Source: Clostridia bacterium (GTDB lineage: Bacteria; Bacillota; Clostridia; Oscillospirales; CAG-272). Taken from it: 64,000 nucleotides of DNA. Position numbers and translations under genes: made by a program. Of the stretch, positions 40,101-47,961 are shown in pieces; position 1 is the first letter of the stretch, and each line of letters starts with the position of its first letter. The stretch lies in the NCBI GenBank assembly GCA_017472255.1, contig JAFUQU010000011.1, positions 1 through 64,000 on the forward strand. The letters are read 5' to 3'. The notes beneath the pieces are model-generated. The model did not search any database and had not been told where the DNA came from. It was given only the letters and a program-made list of their open reading frames with translations.

Positions 40101-40127
40101 CCGTAGGGGCGTGCATCGCACGCCCGC
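40101..40127 (-). repeat. REP-like palindrome, unit 2 (inverted)
   Basis: The same 27-bp unit in opposite orientation, with stem GGGCGTGC/GCACGCCC and the same loop and flank. Relative to unit 1 the stem bases changed in compensatory fashion (ACC/GGT to TGC/GCA), so base pairing is preserved. Confidence 0.7.
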
Positions 40128-40194
40128 CGAACAAATCTGCTGTAACAATCGGCTACCATTCAAAAAATCTCTCATTGCATAAGGAGAACACATC

Positions 40195-40848
40195 ATGGCT
40201 GAACAGGAAAAGAAGCAGGCACAGCCTGCCAAGAACGATAAGAAACCCGAAACCAAGCCCCAGACCAAGCCGAAGAACGATATCCTCGGCGACGGTTCGG
40301 ACGACGGCGACCTGATTCTCGAAAATCAGCGCGTCTCTATTCCGCTGACCCCCGAAAACGCCACCTTCAAGCGTTCGGGCGGCGATCTGGTGTCGCTGGA
40401 CATCATCAACGACAAGGGCGAGCCGGAGAGCTTCGAGCGGGTGGTTATCCTCCGCTCCTTCCCGGTCACGAACCCCGACGAGTTCCTCTCCGTGCGCGAG
40501 CCTGATTCCCGCAAGCAGGGCAGAGGCAAGGAAATCGGCATGATTCGCTATATGAAGGATTTCGACGAGGAAACCCAGAAGCTCTTCCTTGAGGAGCTTG
40601 ACCGCCGCTACTTCACGCCGGAAATCAAAAAGATCATGTCCGTCAAGGACAAATTCGGCTACCTCTACTGGGATGTGGTAACAACCGCCGGACACGTCAC
40701 CTTCGTGCTGAACAACCCCTTCTCCAACATCCGCATCCTGGAGGACGGACGCATCCTCATCAACGATATCGACGGTAATGTGTTCCAGATTCTGGAGCCG
40801 TCCAAGCTGGACGCCGCCAGCCTGAAAAAGATCGAAATCTACCTGTAA
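40195..40848 (+). CDS. DUF1854-family protein
   Basis: A 217-residue protein. A Lys/Pro-rich N-terminus (~30 residues) precedes a conserved core (LTPENATFKRSGGDLVSLDI, RVVILRSFPVTNPDEFLSVR, IGMIRYMKDFDEETQKLFLE, VTTAGHVTFVLNNPFSNIRI, ILINDIDGNVFQI) that matches DUF1854 (Pfam PF08909). In some Proteobacteria this family is found with an ABC transporter in cyanophycin-associated loci; no cyanophycin synthetase is visible here. It lies between and in line with two ABC half-transporter genes, 15 bp before the second, so it is probably an accessory of that exporter. Confidence 0.8.
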   Translation: MAEQEKKQAQPAKNDKKPETKPQTKPKNDILGDGSDDGDLILENQRVSIPLTPENATFKRSGGDLVSLDIINDKGEPESFERVVILRSFPVTNPDEFLSVREPDSRKQGRGKEIGMIRYMKDFDEETQKLFLEELDRRYFTPEIKKIMSVKDKFGYLYWDVVTTAGHVTFVLNNPFSNIRILEDGRILINDIDGNVFQILEPSKLDAASLKKIEIYL

Positions 40849-40863
40849 TGCAGGAGGTACACT

Positions 40864-43104
40864 ATGAGACTGCTCTTTGATCTGCCGGAAACCGAGCAAA
40901 AGGTTCTCGACAGTGCCATCGGTGCGGACGAAAAGCTGATGTACTGCGTCCCCTTCAACATTCTGGAGGACAAATTCGTAGACGGCTTTGTCGCCATCAC
41001 CAACCTGAAAATCTACAAAATCCTGAACGATCAGCTGCTGGCGTCCTATGTCATCAAGGGAGCCACCGGCTTCAAGACCGAGGTTATGTACGGAAGCTGC
41101 GGCTTCTACGCAAACTTCGGGCAGGGAACCACCCTGATCTGCCAGTTCGTCTCGGGACGCCATCTCCCCCGCTATTCGGTGCTGGTCAAGGCCTGCGAAA
41201 TTCTCTCCGAAGACGAAAGTAAAACCACGCCCATCACCAACTCCGAGCAGGAGCGCTTCTGCCCCAAGTGCGGACGCCCCTTCGTGCGCGGAACCAACAT
41301 CTGCCCTTACTGCCTTGACCATCTGGAGGTCTACAAGAAGATTTTCGCCATGACCAAGGGTCTGCGGCTGATGATGTGCTTCCCGTTCATCGTCGCCATC
41401 TTCAATGTAATCTTCCAGTTCGTGGTGCCCGAGATTCAGAAGCTGGCGCTGAACAACTACATCCTGAACACCGCCAACCACGGTCAGTCTGACAAGATGA
41501 CCGAGTTCACCCTCATCGTTATCGCCATCGTTTCGCTGGATGTGTTCCACCGGGCGCTGGGCGTGCTCCAGAGCCGCCTGTCCGCCATCACCGGCAACAA
41601 GTTCACGCTGATGATGCGCACCATCCTCTATGAGAAAATCCAGTCCCTGTCCCTGTCGTCCATCCAGCGCAAATCCACCGGCGACCTGATGGGACGTGTC
41701 AACGGCGACGTCGGCGTGGCGCAGGACTTCATCGTCAACCAGCTGCCCAACCTGTTTGTGCAGTTCTTCTCCTTCCTGACCGGTCTGATCGTCATGCTGG
41801 CAATCAGCCCGCTGATGGCGCTGTTCATCTTCGTGCCGATTCCCTTCGTGGTCTTCCTGATTTCGAAGTTCTGGGCGTTCGTCCAGCTGCGCAACCGCCG
41901 TCTGTGGGTGCTCGGTCAGCGTACCAACCACCTGCTGCAGGACATCCTGAACGGTATCCGCGTGGTTAAGTGCTTTGGCCGCGAAAAGAGCGAAATCGAG
42001 CGCTTCAAGGACGGTTCGGTGCGTCACGCCAACCAGAACGAGGCCAACGCGAAGGTGTTCGATACCATCTTCCCGCTGCTGGGCTTTGCCATTAAGCTGG
42101 GCAGCTACCTGATTCTGTGGTACGGCAACTATCAGGTTTTCCACGGCGACATGATGGTCGGCGACCTGCATCAGATCAACTCCTACGCCAACATCATTTA
42201 CGCGCCGCTGATGTACATCACCTTCATTCCGCGTAACATCTCCAACTTCCTCACCAGCCTGTCGAAGATTTTCGAAATTATCGAGGAGAATCCCGAGGTG
42301 CAGGATATCAACCTGCCGCTGGATATCCGCATCGAGGGCGAGGTGGACATAAAGAACATCACCTTCGGCTACGAGAGCTATAATCCCGTGCTGGAGAACG
42401 TTTCCTTCCACGTGAATCCCGGCGAAATGATCGGCATCGTCGGTCACTCCGGCTGCGGAAAGACCACGCTGATCAACCTGCTTATGCGTCTCTACGATGT
42501 GAACGAGGGCGCCATCGAGATCGACAACGTCAACATCAAGGACATTTCCCAGAACGCCCTGCGTACCCAGATCGGTATCGTGCTTCAGGAGACCTTCCTG
42601 TTCTCCGGCACCATCCGCGACAACATCAAGTACGCCATGCCCCATGCCACCGACGAGCAGGTTATCGCCGCGGCGCGCATCGCCAACGCCCACGACTTCA
42701 TCCTGAACCTGCCCGAGGGCTACAACACCATGGTGGGCGAAAAGGGCTACAGCCTGTCCGGCGGCGAGCGTCAGCGAATCGCCATCGCCCGCGCCGTCAT
42801 TCACAACCCGCGCATCCTGATTCTGGATGAAGCGACGGCGGCGCTGGATACCGAAACCGAGAAGTTGATTCAGGATTCGCTGAACAAGCTGACCGAAAAC
42901 CGCACCGTCTTCGCTATCGCGCACCGACTTTCCACGCTGCGCAACGCGGATAAGCTGCTGGTGCTGGACAAGGGTCACGTGGCAGAATTCGGCACCCACG
43001 CCGAGTTGCTGGAAAACAAAGGCATCTACTACAAGCTGGTCATGGCACAGCGCAAAATGGCGCAGTCTGTCATTGAACAGCAGGGCATCGCCGAAAACGC
43101 ATAA
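40864..43104 (+). CDS. ABC exporter half-transporter with PH-like N-terminal domain and zinc ribbon
   Basis: A 746-residue protein. Residues 1-130 (DEKLMYCVPFNILEDKFVDG, FVAITNLKIYKILNDQLLAS) look like a PH/GRAM-like beta domain; a zinc ribbon CPKCGRPFVRGTNICPYC follows at ~138-155. Six membrane segments occupy ~165-430. The NBD has Walker A GHSGCGKTT (~525), LSGGERQR, ILILDEATAALD and H-loop AIAHRLSTL. RBS GCAGGAGG is close upstream. With 37497 it should form a heterodimeric exporter; substrate unknown. Confidence 0.88.
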   Translation: MRLLFDLPETEQKVLDSAIGADEKLMYCVPFNILEDKFVDGFVAITNLKIYKILNDQLLASYVIKGATGFKTEVMYGSCGFYANFGQGTTLICQFVSGRHLPRYSVLVKACEILSEDESKTTPITNSEQERFCPKCGRPFVRGTNICPYCLDHLEVYKKIFAMTKGLRLMMCFPFIVAIFNVIFQFVVPEIQKLALNNYILNTANHGQSDKMTEFTLIVIAIVSLDVFHRALGVLQSRLSAITGNKFTLMMRTILYEKIQSLSLSSIQRKSTGDLMGRVNGDVGVAQDFIVNQLPNLFVQFFSFLTGLIVMLAISPLMALFIFVPIPFVVFLISKFWAFVQLRNRRLWVLGQRTNHLLQDILNGIRVVKCFGREKSEIERFKDGSVRHANQNEANAKVFDTIFPLLGFAIKLGSYLILWYGNYQVFHGDMMVGDLHQINSYANIIYAPLMYITFIPRNISNFLTSLSKIFEIIEENPEVQDINLPLDIRIEGEVDIKNITFGYESYNPVLENVSFHVNPGEMIGIVGHSGCGKTTLINLLMRLYDVNEGAIEIDNVNIKDISQNALRTQIGIVLQETFLFSGTIRDNIKYAMPHATDEQVIAAARIANAHDFILNLPEGYNTMVGEKGYSLSGGERQRIAIARAVIHNPRILILDEATAALDTETEKLIQDSLNKLTENRTVFAIAHRLSTLRNADKLLVLDKGHVAEFGTHAELLENKGIYYKLVMAQRKMAQSVIEQQGIAENA

Positions 43105-43109
43105 TGATA

Positions 43110-43151
43110 AAACTCAAAAACTCCTGCCGCCGGCAGGAGTTTTTGGGTTTG
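43110..43151. terminator. Terminator after the ABC cluster
   Basis: A long stem (AAACTCAAAAACTCCTGCCG against CGGCAGGAGTTTTTGGGTTT, one mismatch) with T-run and A-run flanks lies between the convergent ABC and monooxygenase genes. Confidence 0.85.
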
Positions 43152-43165
43152 AAGAGGGATGTTTT

Positions 43166-43459
43166 TTAATCGAACGCCAGCGGCGTGTGGGCGATGCCCT
43201 GACGGGGGCAGGCCATGTAAGGCTCGACTTCGGCGCGCCACTTCTTGTAGTGCTCGGTCTCCTTGTGGGCTTTTGCCGCCTCGGGGGAGGCGTAGACCTC
43301 GTACAGCGTGAAGTAGGTGGGATCGTCGTTGCTCTGAAGCACGTCGAAGCGGACGTTGCCCGGCTCCTTGCGGGCGTTCTCGTGGTTGTACAAAGAAATC
43401 GCCTTGAAGGCTTCTACGCATTCGGGCTTTACGTGGACGATGACAGTGGTTGCTACCAT
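43166..43459 (-). CDS. ABM-domain protein (YgiN/LsrG-like monooxygenase or isomerase)
   Basis: A 97-residue dimeric ferredoxin-like alpha/beta-barrel protein of the antibiotic-biosynthesis-monooxygenase family: VIVHVKPECVEAFKAISLYN, EPGNVRFDVLQSNDDPTYFT, LYEVYASPEAAKAHKETEHY. Such proteins catalyse oxygen-independent or oxygen-using chemistry on quinones or sugar derivatives (LsrG acts on phospho-AI-2). It is the last gene of the Gfo-VOC-ABM operon. Confidence 0.88.
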   Translation of the reverse strand: MVATTVIVHVKPECVEAFKAISLYNHENARKEPGNVRFDVLQSNDDPTYFTLYEVYASPEAAKAHKETEHYKKWRAEVEPYMACPRQGIAHTPLAFD

Positions 43460-43514
43460 ATTTATCTAAATCATATCCTTTCATGCAGAGGATGAATCAA
43501 CGTGTAACGTTGAT

Positions 43515-43931
43515 TCATCGTACCTCTTTGAAGAATTCCAGCTGCTCGCCGTCGGGACCGTAGACGAAGGCGATGCGGATGGCGATTTTCTCGGGGGTGG
43601 ATTCCAGCGGAACGGTCTTGGGAGCCGTTTTCGGCTGTGCGCCGGCTGCCAGGGCAACCTCGTAAGCGGCGTCCACATCCTCCACGGAGTAGGCGAAGTG
43701 AATGTAGCGTCCGGCAAAATCGTCGGTCTCCACGGACTTTTCCTTGCCGCCCGCGAATAGCTCGAGAATGCCGCTCTCGCCGAATTTGAGCATCTGGATG
43801 CGCTTGTCACCCTCGCCCCACGCAAGGTAGGGAGTCATGCCCAGATCGGTGTAGAATTTGACGGACTTTTCAAAATCGCTGGCCTTGAGTGCCAGATGGG
43901 CGATGCCCATACCCGGAATTTTCGTGTTCAT
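43515..43931 (-). CDS. VOC-family (glyoxalase-like) protein
   Basis: A 138-residue protein: GIAHLALKASDFEKSVKFYT, YIHFAYSVEDVDAAYEVALA and IAFVYGPDGEQLEFFKEV are the paired beta-alpha-beta-beta-beta units of the vicinal-oxygen-chelate fold with His and Glu metal ligands. It may be a lyase or epimerase on a sugar-derived substrate, given the neighbouring dehydrogenase and ABM genes. Confidence 0.9.
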   Translation of the reverse strand: MNTKIPGMGIAHLALKASDFEKSVKFYTDLGMTPYLAWGEGDKRIQMLKFGESGILELFAGGKEKSVETDDFAGRYIHFAYSVEDVDAAYEVALAAGAQPKTAPKTVPLESTPEKIAIRIAFVYGPDGEQLEFFKEVR

Positions 43932-43958
43932 TGGGAAATTCCTCCGTTTATGTAGAAA

Positions 43959-45131
43959 TTACTTGGAAGTGTAGGTGTTGGACAGGTCTTCCACCTTTTC
44001 AACAACGACCTTCTTCTCCTTGTTCTTGGAAGCCTCGATGCGCTTCTGAAGCTCAGTCCAGAATTCCTCGCCGTCGTTGGGAAGCTCAACCCAGTCGTTC
44101 TTCCAGCTGGACAGCATCATCGCGTTGGAGATGGACAGACCGTTGATGCCCTCAAAGCCGGATGCCAGCAGAGGCTCGCCGTTGAGCAGATGGTTGGTAA
44201 AGTTCTGGGTAATGCCCTTGTGCTGAGGTCCGCCGTACTCCACTTCGATTTCGATCTTTTCGGTCTCGGGACGTGCGAAGCCGCCGGTCGCGGTCTTGGT
44301 CCACTCGAAGCAGTCGGTCTTGTTTCTCCAGAAGGTCAGCTTGCCGCCTTCGGAGACGAGCTTGCCCTTGGAGCCGGTGATTTCCAGACGGTTGGTGCCG
44401 GGATTTTCGCCGGTGGTGGTGATGAACACGCCGGAAGCGCCGTTTGCGTACTCAGCGTATGCGGTTACGTCGTCCTCAACCTCGATGTTGTGGTACTTGC
44501 CCTCGTGGCAGAATGCGTGAATGCGGCTGGGCATACCAAAAATCCACTGCCACAGGTCGAGCTGATGGGGGCACTGGTTGAGCAACACGCCGCCGCCTTC
44601 GCCGTCCCATGTAGCGCGCCATTCGCCGGAATCGTAGTAGGACTGGGTGCGGTACCAGTCGGTGATGATCCAGACGCAGCGGATCAGTTCGCCCAGCTCG
44701 CCGCCCTGAACCATTTCGCGCATTTTCTGGTAGGTGGGGTTGGTGCGCTGGTTGAACATCATGCCGTAGGTGAGACCGGTCTCCTTGGCGACCTTCATGA
44801 TATCCTCAACCTGCTTGGTGTAAACGCCGGCAGGCTTTTCGGAGATCACGTGCAGACCTGCGCGGAATGCATCGATACCGATGGTGGGGTGGAAATAATG
44901 GGGTGTTGCGATGATAACAGCGTCAACGAGACCCGACTTGAACATATCCATGTGGTTGTCGAAATACGCGATTTTGTCGCCGTAAAGCTCCTTCGCGCGC
45001 TCCAGCTTGGCGGGCTTGATGTCGCAGATGGCGGTAAGCTCCGCGCCCTTGACCTCGCCGGGAACCAGGTACTTCGCATGACCCGAGCCCATATTACCGA
45101 AGCCGACAATACCAAATCTTACTTTCTCCAT
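43959..45131 (-). CDS. Gfo/Idh/MocA-family oxidoreductase
   Basis: A 390-residue NAD(P)-dependent dehydrogenase: IVGFGNMGSGHAKYL (Rossmann), HVISEKPAGVYTKQV (EKP), GEGGGVLLNQCPHQLDLWQW (catalytic His). The C-terminal tail is lysine-rich. It leads the operon with VOC and ABM genes, and an AraC gene lies upstream at 45252 in the same direction. Third dehydrogenase of this family in the window. Confidence 0.93.
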   Translation of the reverse strand: MEKVRFGIVGFGNMGSGHAKYLVPGEVKGAELTAICDIKPAKLERAKELYGDKIAYFDNHMDMFKSGLVDAVIIATPHYFHPTIGIDAFRAGLHVISEKPAGVYTKQVEDIMKVAKETGLTYGMMFNQRTNPTYQKMREMVQGGELGELIRCVWIITDWYRTQSYYDSGEWRATWDGEGGGVLLNQCPHQLDLWQWIFGMPSRIHAFCHEGKYHNIEVEDDVTAYAEYANGASGVFITTTGENPGTNRLEITGSKGKLVSEGGKLTFWRNKTDCFEWTKTATGGFARPETEKIEIEVEYGGPQHKGITQNFTNHLLNGEPLLASGFEGINGLSISNAMMLSSWKNDWVELPNDGEEFWTELQKRIEASKNKEKKVVVEKVEDLSNTYTSK

Positions 45132-45183
45132 AAAATAAACCTAACCTTTCCGGGCAAAATCTGCCCATGTTTATTCAATATAC

Positions 45184-45212
45184 ATTATACACGTTTGCCG
45201 GAGAAATTTCAA
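45184..45212 (-). promoter_or_regulatory. Promoter of the Gfo-VOC-ABM operon
   Basis: On the minus strand: TTGAAA (45212-45207), 17 bp, TATAAT (45189-45184). Confidence 0.8.
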
Positions 45213-45251
45213 TAGGTTTTTCAACATTTATTTGGGGGATTTTATCACTTT

Positions 45252-45983
45252 TCAAACGCTTCCCCACTTTGTGGGCGAACAGCCGCAGGCGCGGCGGAAG
45301 ACTGCGGAGAACTGCGCGCTGTCGGAGAAACCGCATAAGTAGGCGATTTCGGTGCAGTTGTAGCGTCCGGCGGCGAGAAGCTCCTTAGCGTGGCGGATGC
45401 GGCAGTCCATCTGGTACTGTTTGGGCGATCGTCCGTAGACTTCCTTGAAGCGGTGCTGGAAATAGTCGTAGCCGTAGCCAATGTCTGCAGCGAGGCTTTG
45501 CAGGCTGATCTGCTGGAAGCCGGATTCGATGCATTCGGCGGCGTAAGCGATGTCCCGGCGGATGTTCTTGCGGCAGGATTCCCAACGCAGGACGCGCAGA
45601 AGAAGCTCCTGAAAAATCAGCTTCTGAATGTCCTCGCCCAGGGGGCGGGGACGCCTGCGCTCGGTGATGATGGCTTCGCAGAGGTGCAAAATGGTCTGCT
45701 CGCAGTCGTCGTCGAAAACCTGATCGGCGAGCGGCGCGTCGCACTGGAAAATGCAGAAAAAGACAATGCCGTCCGCCGTGTGCTGTTCGCTGTGGAGCGT
45801 GCCGGGACGGGTGGTGCAGAAGCGTCCGGGGCGGATTTCCCAGCGCTGCCCGCCCAGCGTCAGGCTGCCTTCGCAGCTGATGTAATAGACGAATTCGTGC
45901 CAGTTGTGGGATTCCTCGGCGACGTGGCATCCGGCGGGACGCTCGGCGCGCTGGACGCTCATTAACTCAATATCGGGGATCAT
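45252..45983 (-). CDS. AraC-family transcriptional regulator
   Basis: A 243-residue protein, shorter than the other AraC proteins here. Cupin: EESHNWHEFVYYISCEGSLT with PGRFCTTRPGTLHSEQ. HTH pair: ISLQSLAADIGYGYDYFQHR and YNCTEIAYLCGFSDSAQFSA; the tail has CGCSPTKWG. It sits upstream of the Gfo operon and divergent from the nucleoside hydrolase gene, so it may control one or both. Confidence 0.92.
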   Translation of the reverse strand: MIPDIELMSVQRAERPAGCHVAEESHNWHEFVYYISCEGSLTLGGQRWEIRPGRFCTTRPGTLHSEQHTADGIVFFCIFQCDAPLADQVFDDDCEQTILHLCEAIITERRRPRPLGEDIQKLIFQELLLRVLRWESCRKNIRRDIAYAAECIESGFQQISLQSLAADIGYGYDYFQHRFKEVYGRSPKQYQMDCRIRHAKELLAAGRYNCTEIAYLCGFSDSAQFSAVFRRACGCSPTKWGSV

Positions 45984-46129
45984 AGGCTCACCTCATGAGT
46001 ATTATACCATATTTCCGGGGAAAAGAAAAGCCAATTCGTACAAAAATATGCCATGAAAAATATAGCGGCTTCACGCCGTTTTGTTGTATAATGGGTACAA
46101 CAATTTATTTCCCGAAAGGATGAAAAACC

Positions 46130-47044
46130 ATGGATATTACCCAGCGCATCAAAATGCTCGAATCCCCGAAGGGCGTGGTCGATGTGGTCATCGACACCGA
46201 CGCTTACAACGAAATTGACGACCAGTTCGCCATTTCCTACGCCCTCTGCTCCCCCGACCGTATGACCGTTCAGGCGCTCTACGCCGCACCCTTCCACAAC
46301 AGCCGTTCCACCGGTCCGAAGGACGGCATGGAAAAAAGCTACGACGAAATCCTCAAGCTGCTGACCCTTGCAAAGAGGGAAGACCTGAAGCCCCTCACCT
46401 TCCGCGGCTCGGTGGAATACCTTCCAAACGAGACAACGCCCGTTGAATCGGACGCCGCCGACGATCTCATCGTCCGCGCGCGGGGCTACAGCAGCGAGAA
46501 CCCGCTGTATGTGGTCGCGCTGGGCGCTATCACCAACGTGGCCTCCGCGCTGATCAAGGCGCCGGACATCGCCGAAAAGATGGTTTTAGTCTGGCTGGGC
46601 GGTCATGCCTGGCACTGGAACGACACTGCCGAGTTCAACATGAAGCAGGATGTGGCGGCAGCCCGCGTGGTTTTTGGATGCGGTGTTCCGCTGGTGCAGC
46701 TGCCCTGCATGGGCGTGGTCAGCGCCTTCACCACCACGAAGCCCGAGCTGGAATACTGGTTCGCGGACAAGAATCCGCTGGCGGATTATCTGGCGAAGAA
46801 CACCATCGAGGAGGCGGAGTCCTATGCCGCCGGCAAGCCCTGGAGTCGCGTGATTTGGGATGTTACCGCCGTCGCGTGGGTTGCTGACCGGGGCGGGCTG
46901 CTCCAGTCGCGGCTGGATTTCACGCCGATTCCCGAGTACGACCACCACTACGGCTTCGACACCCGCCGTCCCCTGATGCGCTATGTCACGCACATCAGCC
47001 GCGACGCGCTGATGCTCGATCTGGTTAATCGGATTGCGAAATGA
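46130..47044 (+). CDS. Nucleoside hydrolase (IunH family)
   Basis: A 304-residue protein. VVIDTDAYNEIDDQFAISYA (19-38) is the Ca-binding Asp cluster, in the DTDAYNEIDD form of a subfamily; VVALGAITNVASALIKAPDI, WLGGHAWHWND and EFNMKQDVAAARVV are further signature blocks. It hydrolyses the N-glycosidic bond of ribonucleosides to release ribose. Its preference cannot be predicted. RBS AAAGGATG. Confidence 0.9.
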   Translation: MDITQRIKMLESPKGVVDVVIDTDAYNEIDDQFAISYALCSPDRMTVQALYAAPFHNSRSTGPKDGMEKSYDEILKLLTLAKREDLKPLTFRGSVEYLPNETTPVESDAADDLIVRARGYSSENPLYVVALGAITNVASALIKAPDIAEKMVLVWLGGHAWHWNDTAEFNMKQDVAAARVVFGCGVPLVQLPCMGVVSAFTTTKPELEYWFADKNPLADYLAKNTIEEAESYAAGKPWSRVIWDVTAVAWVADRGGLLQSRLDFTPIPEYDHHYGFDTRRPLMRYVTHISRDALMLDLVNRIAK

Positions 47045-47050
47045 TGAGGA

Positions 47051-47079
47051 AAAGGGAGTATCGTGGTGATACTCCCTTT
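47051..47079. terminator. Terminator of the nucleoside hydrolase gene and toxin remnant
   Basis: AAAGGGAGTATC pairs with GATACTCCCTTT around a 5-nt GTGGT loop. Confidence 0.8.
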
Positions 47080-47337
47080 AATCGTCATAATGTCCCCGAC
47101 AGGACGCAATCAGCAAATTCCCGTTGGAGTCAAAATCGTAGACAAGACGGTTTTTATCATCAATACGTCGGCTCCAGCCTTTTCTGAAGCGCAGCGGTTC
47201 GGGTTTTCCGATGCCGCCCGTCAACCCGTTTCGTTCAATATCGCGGATCAGCTCATTGATGCGTTTCAGCGTTTTTTATCCTGCATTTTCCAGTAAAGAT
47301 AGTCATCCCACCCTTTGTCAGACCACAGCTTATTCAT
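47078..47337 (-). pseudogene. yoeB: YoeB/Txe-type RNase toxin, frameshifted
   Basis: The frame from the ATG 47337 reads NKLWSDKGWDDYLYWKMQDK and then stops after KR; the adjacent frame continues TLKRINELIRDIERNG, GIGKPEPLRF, RRIDDKNRLVYDF and LLIASCRGHYDD to TAA at 47080-47078. The whole equals a normal ~85-residue YoeB toxin (translation-dependent mRNA interferase, with conserved Lys, Arg and C-terminal HY). The break lies at a run of six A's (after QDK), as if one A were lost. It overlaps the antitoxin gene by 8 bp. Confidence 0.8.
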
Positions 47338-47587
47338 CATCGACCTCGATCAGCTCATGTGCCACGCCCTTACCCGACCGAAGCTGCTCAAAAGAGCGAT
47401 CAAGCTCCCGCAGATATTCAGCGTTTTTTACCGCTTTTTGCAGCGCGTTCCATTCATCCAGACTGATTATGACCACGTTGCGTTCACCTTTTCGCGTGAC
47501 AATGACCGTTTCATTATCGTCCGTCACTCTGTCGCAATATGCTTTCAGGTTTTCCCGTATTGTAGAATAGTTGACAGCAAGCATCAT
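47330..47587 (-). CDS. yefM: YefM-type antitoxin (Phd/YefM family)
   Basis: An 85-residue protein from the ATG at 47587 (AGGAGG 5 nt upstream; an ATG at 47584 is also usable). The N-terminal DNA-binding half reads LAVNYSTIRENLKAYCDRVT and VIVTRKGERNVVIISLDEWN; the acidic C-terminus (LIEVDDE) is toxin-neutralising in the family. The gene is intact, whereas the toxin is frameshifted. The promoter overlaps a 16-bp palindrome with TGTACA-type cores, the known recognition core of YefM-YoeB in enterobacteria. Confidence 0.9.
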   Translation of the reverse strand: MMLAVNYSTIRENLKAYCDRVTDDNETVIVTRKGERNVVIISLDEWNALQKAVKNAEYLRELDRSFEQLRSGKGVAHELIEVDDE

Positions 47588-47597
47588 CAATTCCTCC

Positions 47598-47648
47598 TGT
47601 ACATATTATAGTACAATTTATTGTACCATAATATAATATGTATGTCAA
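47598..47648 (-). promoter_or_regulatory. Antitoxin promoter overlapping a GTACAAT palindrome and TGTACA site
   Basis: On the minus strand: TTGACA (47648-47643), 17 bp, TACAAT (47625-47620). The -10 lies inside the perfect 16-bp palindrome GTACAATTTATTGTAC (47611-47626). A separate TGTACA (47598-47603) is next to the ribosome site. This fits autoregulation by the antitoxin. Confidence 0.8.
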
Positions 47649-47701
47649 GTGTATTTTGTTAAACTAAATGTAAAAATAATTGGAAAAATCGATTTTGCAT
47701 C

Positions 47702-47730
47702 TTGACAAACAGCCGAGATTGTGATATACT
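47702..47730 (+). promoter_or_regulatory. Promoter of tRNA-Gln
   Basis: TTGACA (47702-47707), 17 bp, TATACT (47725-47730). Confidence 0.85.
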
Positions 47731-47734
47731 TAAT

Positions 47735-47775
47735 ACATATGTGTACAGTACACGATGTGTACAGTACACATATGT
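47735..47775 (+). repeat. Long palindromic leader hairpin with twin GTGTACAGTACAC units
   Basis: Two copies of the palindrome GTGTACAGTACAC (47741-47753, 47757-47769) are separated by GAT and flanked by ACATAT/ATATGT, making one 19-bp stem with a single central mismatch. It lies between the tRNA promoter and the mature 5' end. It contains three TGTACA-type cores when the next TATGTACAG is included. Confidence 0.75.
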
Positions 47776-47777
47776 AC

Positions 47778-47855
47778 AGGGATATCGCCAAGTCGGTCAA
47801 GGCACAGGACTTTGACTCCTGCATTTCGCTGGTTCGAGTCCAGCTATCCCTGCCA
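47778..47855 (+). tRNA. tRNA-Gln (anticodon TTG)
   Basis: 78 nt. The acceptor AGGGATA pairs with TATCCCT; anticodon stem CAGGA/TCCTG around CTTTGAC gives TTG; T-arm GCTGG TTCGAGT CCAGC; CCA encoded. Reads CAA and CAG. Confidence 0.93.
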
Positions 47856-47896
47856 GATAAAATTCCGAAACCTATCGCTGGTTTCGGAATTTTATC
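47856..47896 (+). terminator. Terminator of tRNA-Gln
   Basis: A 17-bp perfect stem (arm GATAAAATTCCGAAACC) with a 7-nt loop directly abuts the CCA end, followed by TTTT. Confidence 0.85.
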
Positions 47897-47961
47897 TTTT
47901 ATGCATATTTCTCACCCCGGCGGGCAAACTAATCCCGAGATCAAGGAAAAGGGATGATTGA

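Noticed and set aside
40153-42999. 948-residue open frame on the minus strand across the DUF1854 and second ABC genes
   Set aside because: It is antisense to clearly homologous plus-strand genes, has no ribosome site or family features, and is a by-product of GC-rich codon bias.
47735-47775. Short repeats that could suggest a mini CRISPR array
   Set aside because: There are only two palindromic units with a 3-nt spacer and no cas genes; it is a leader hairpin.
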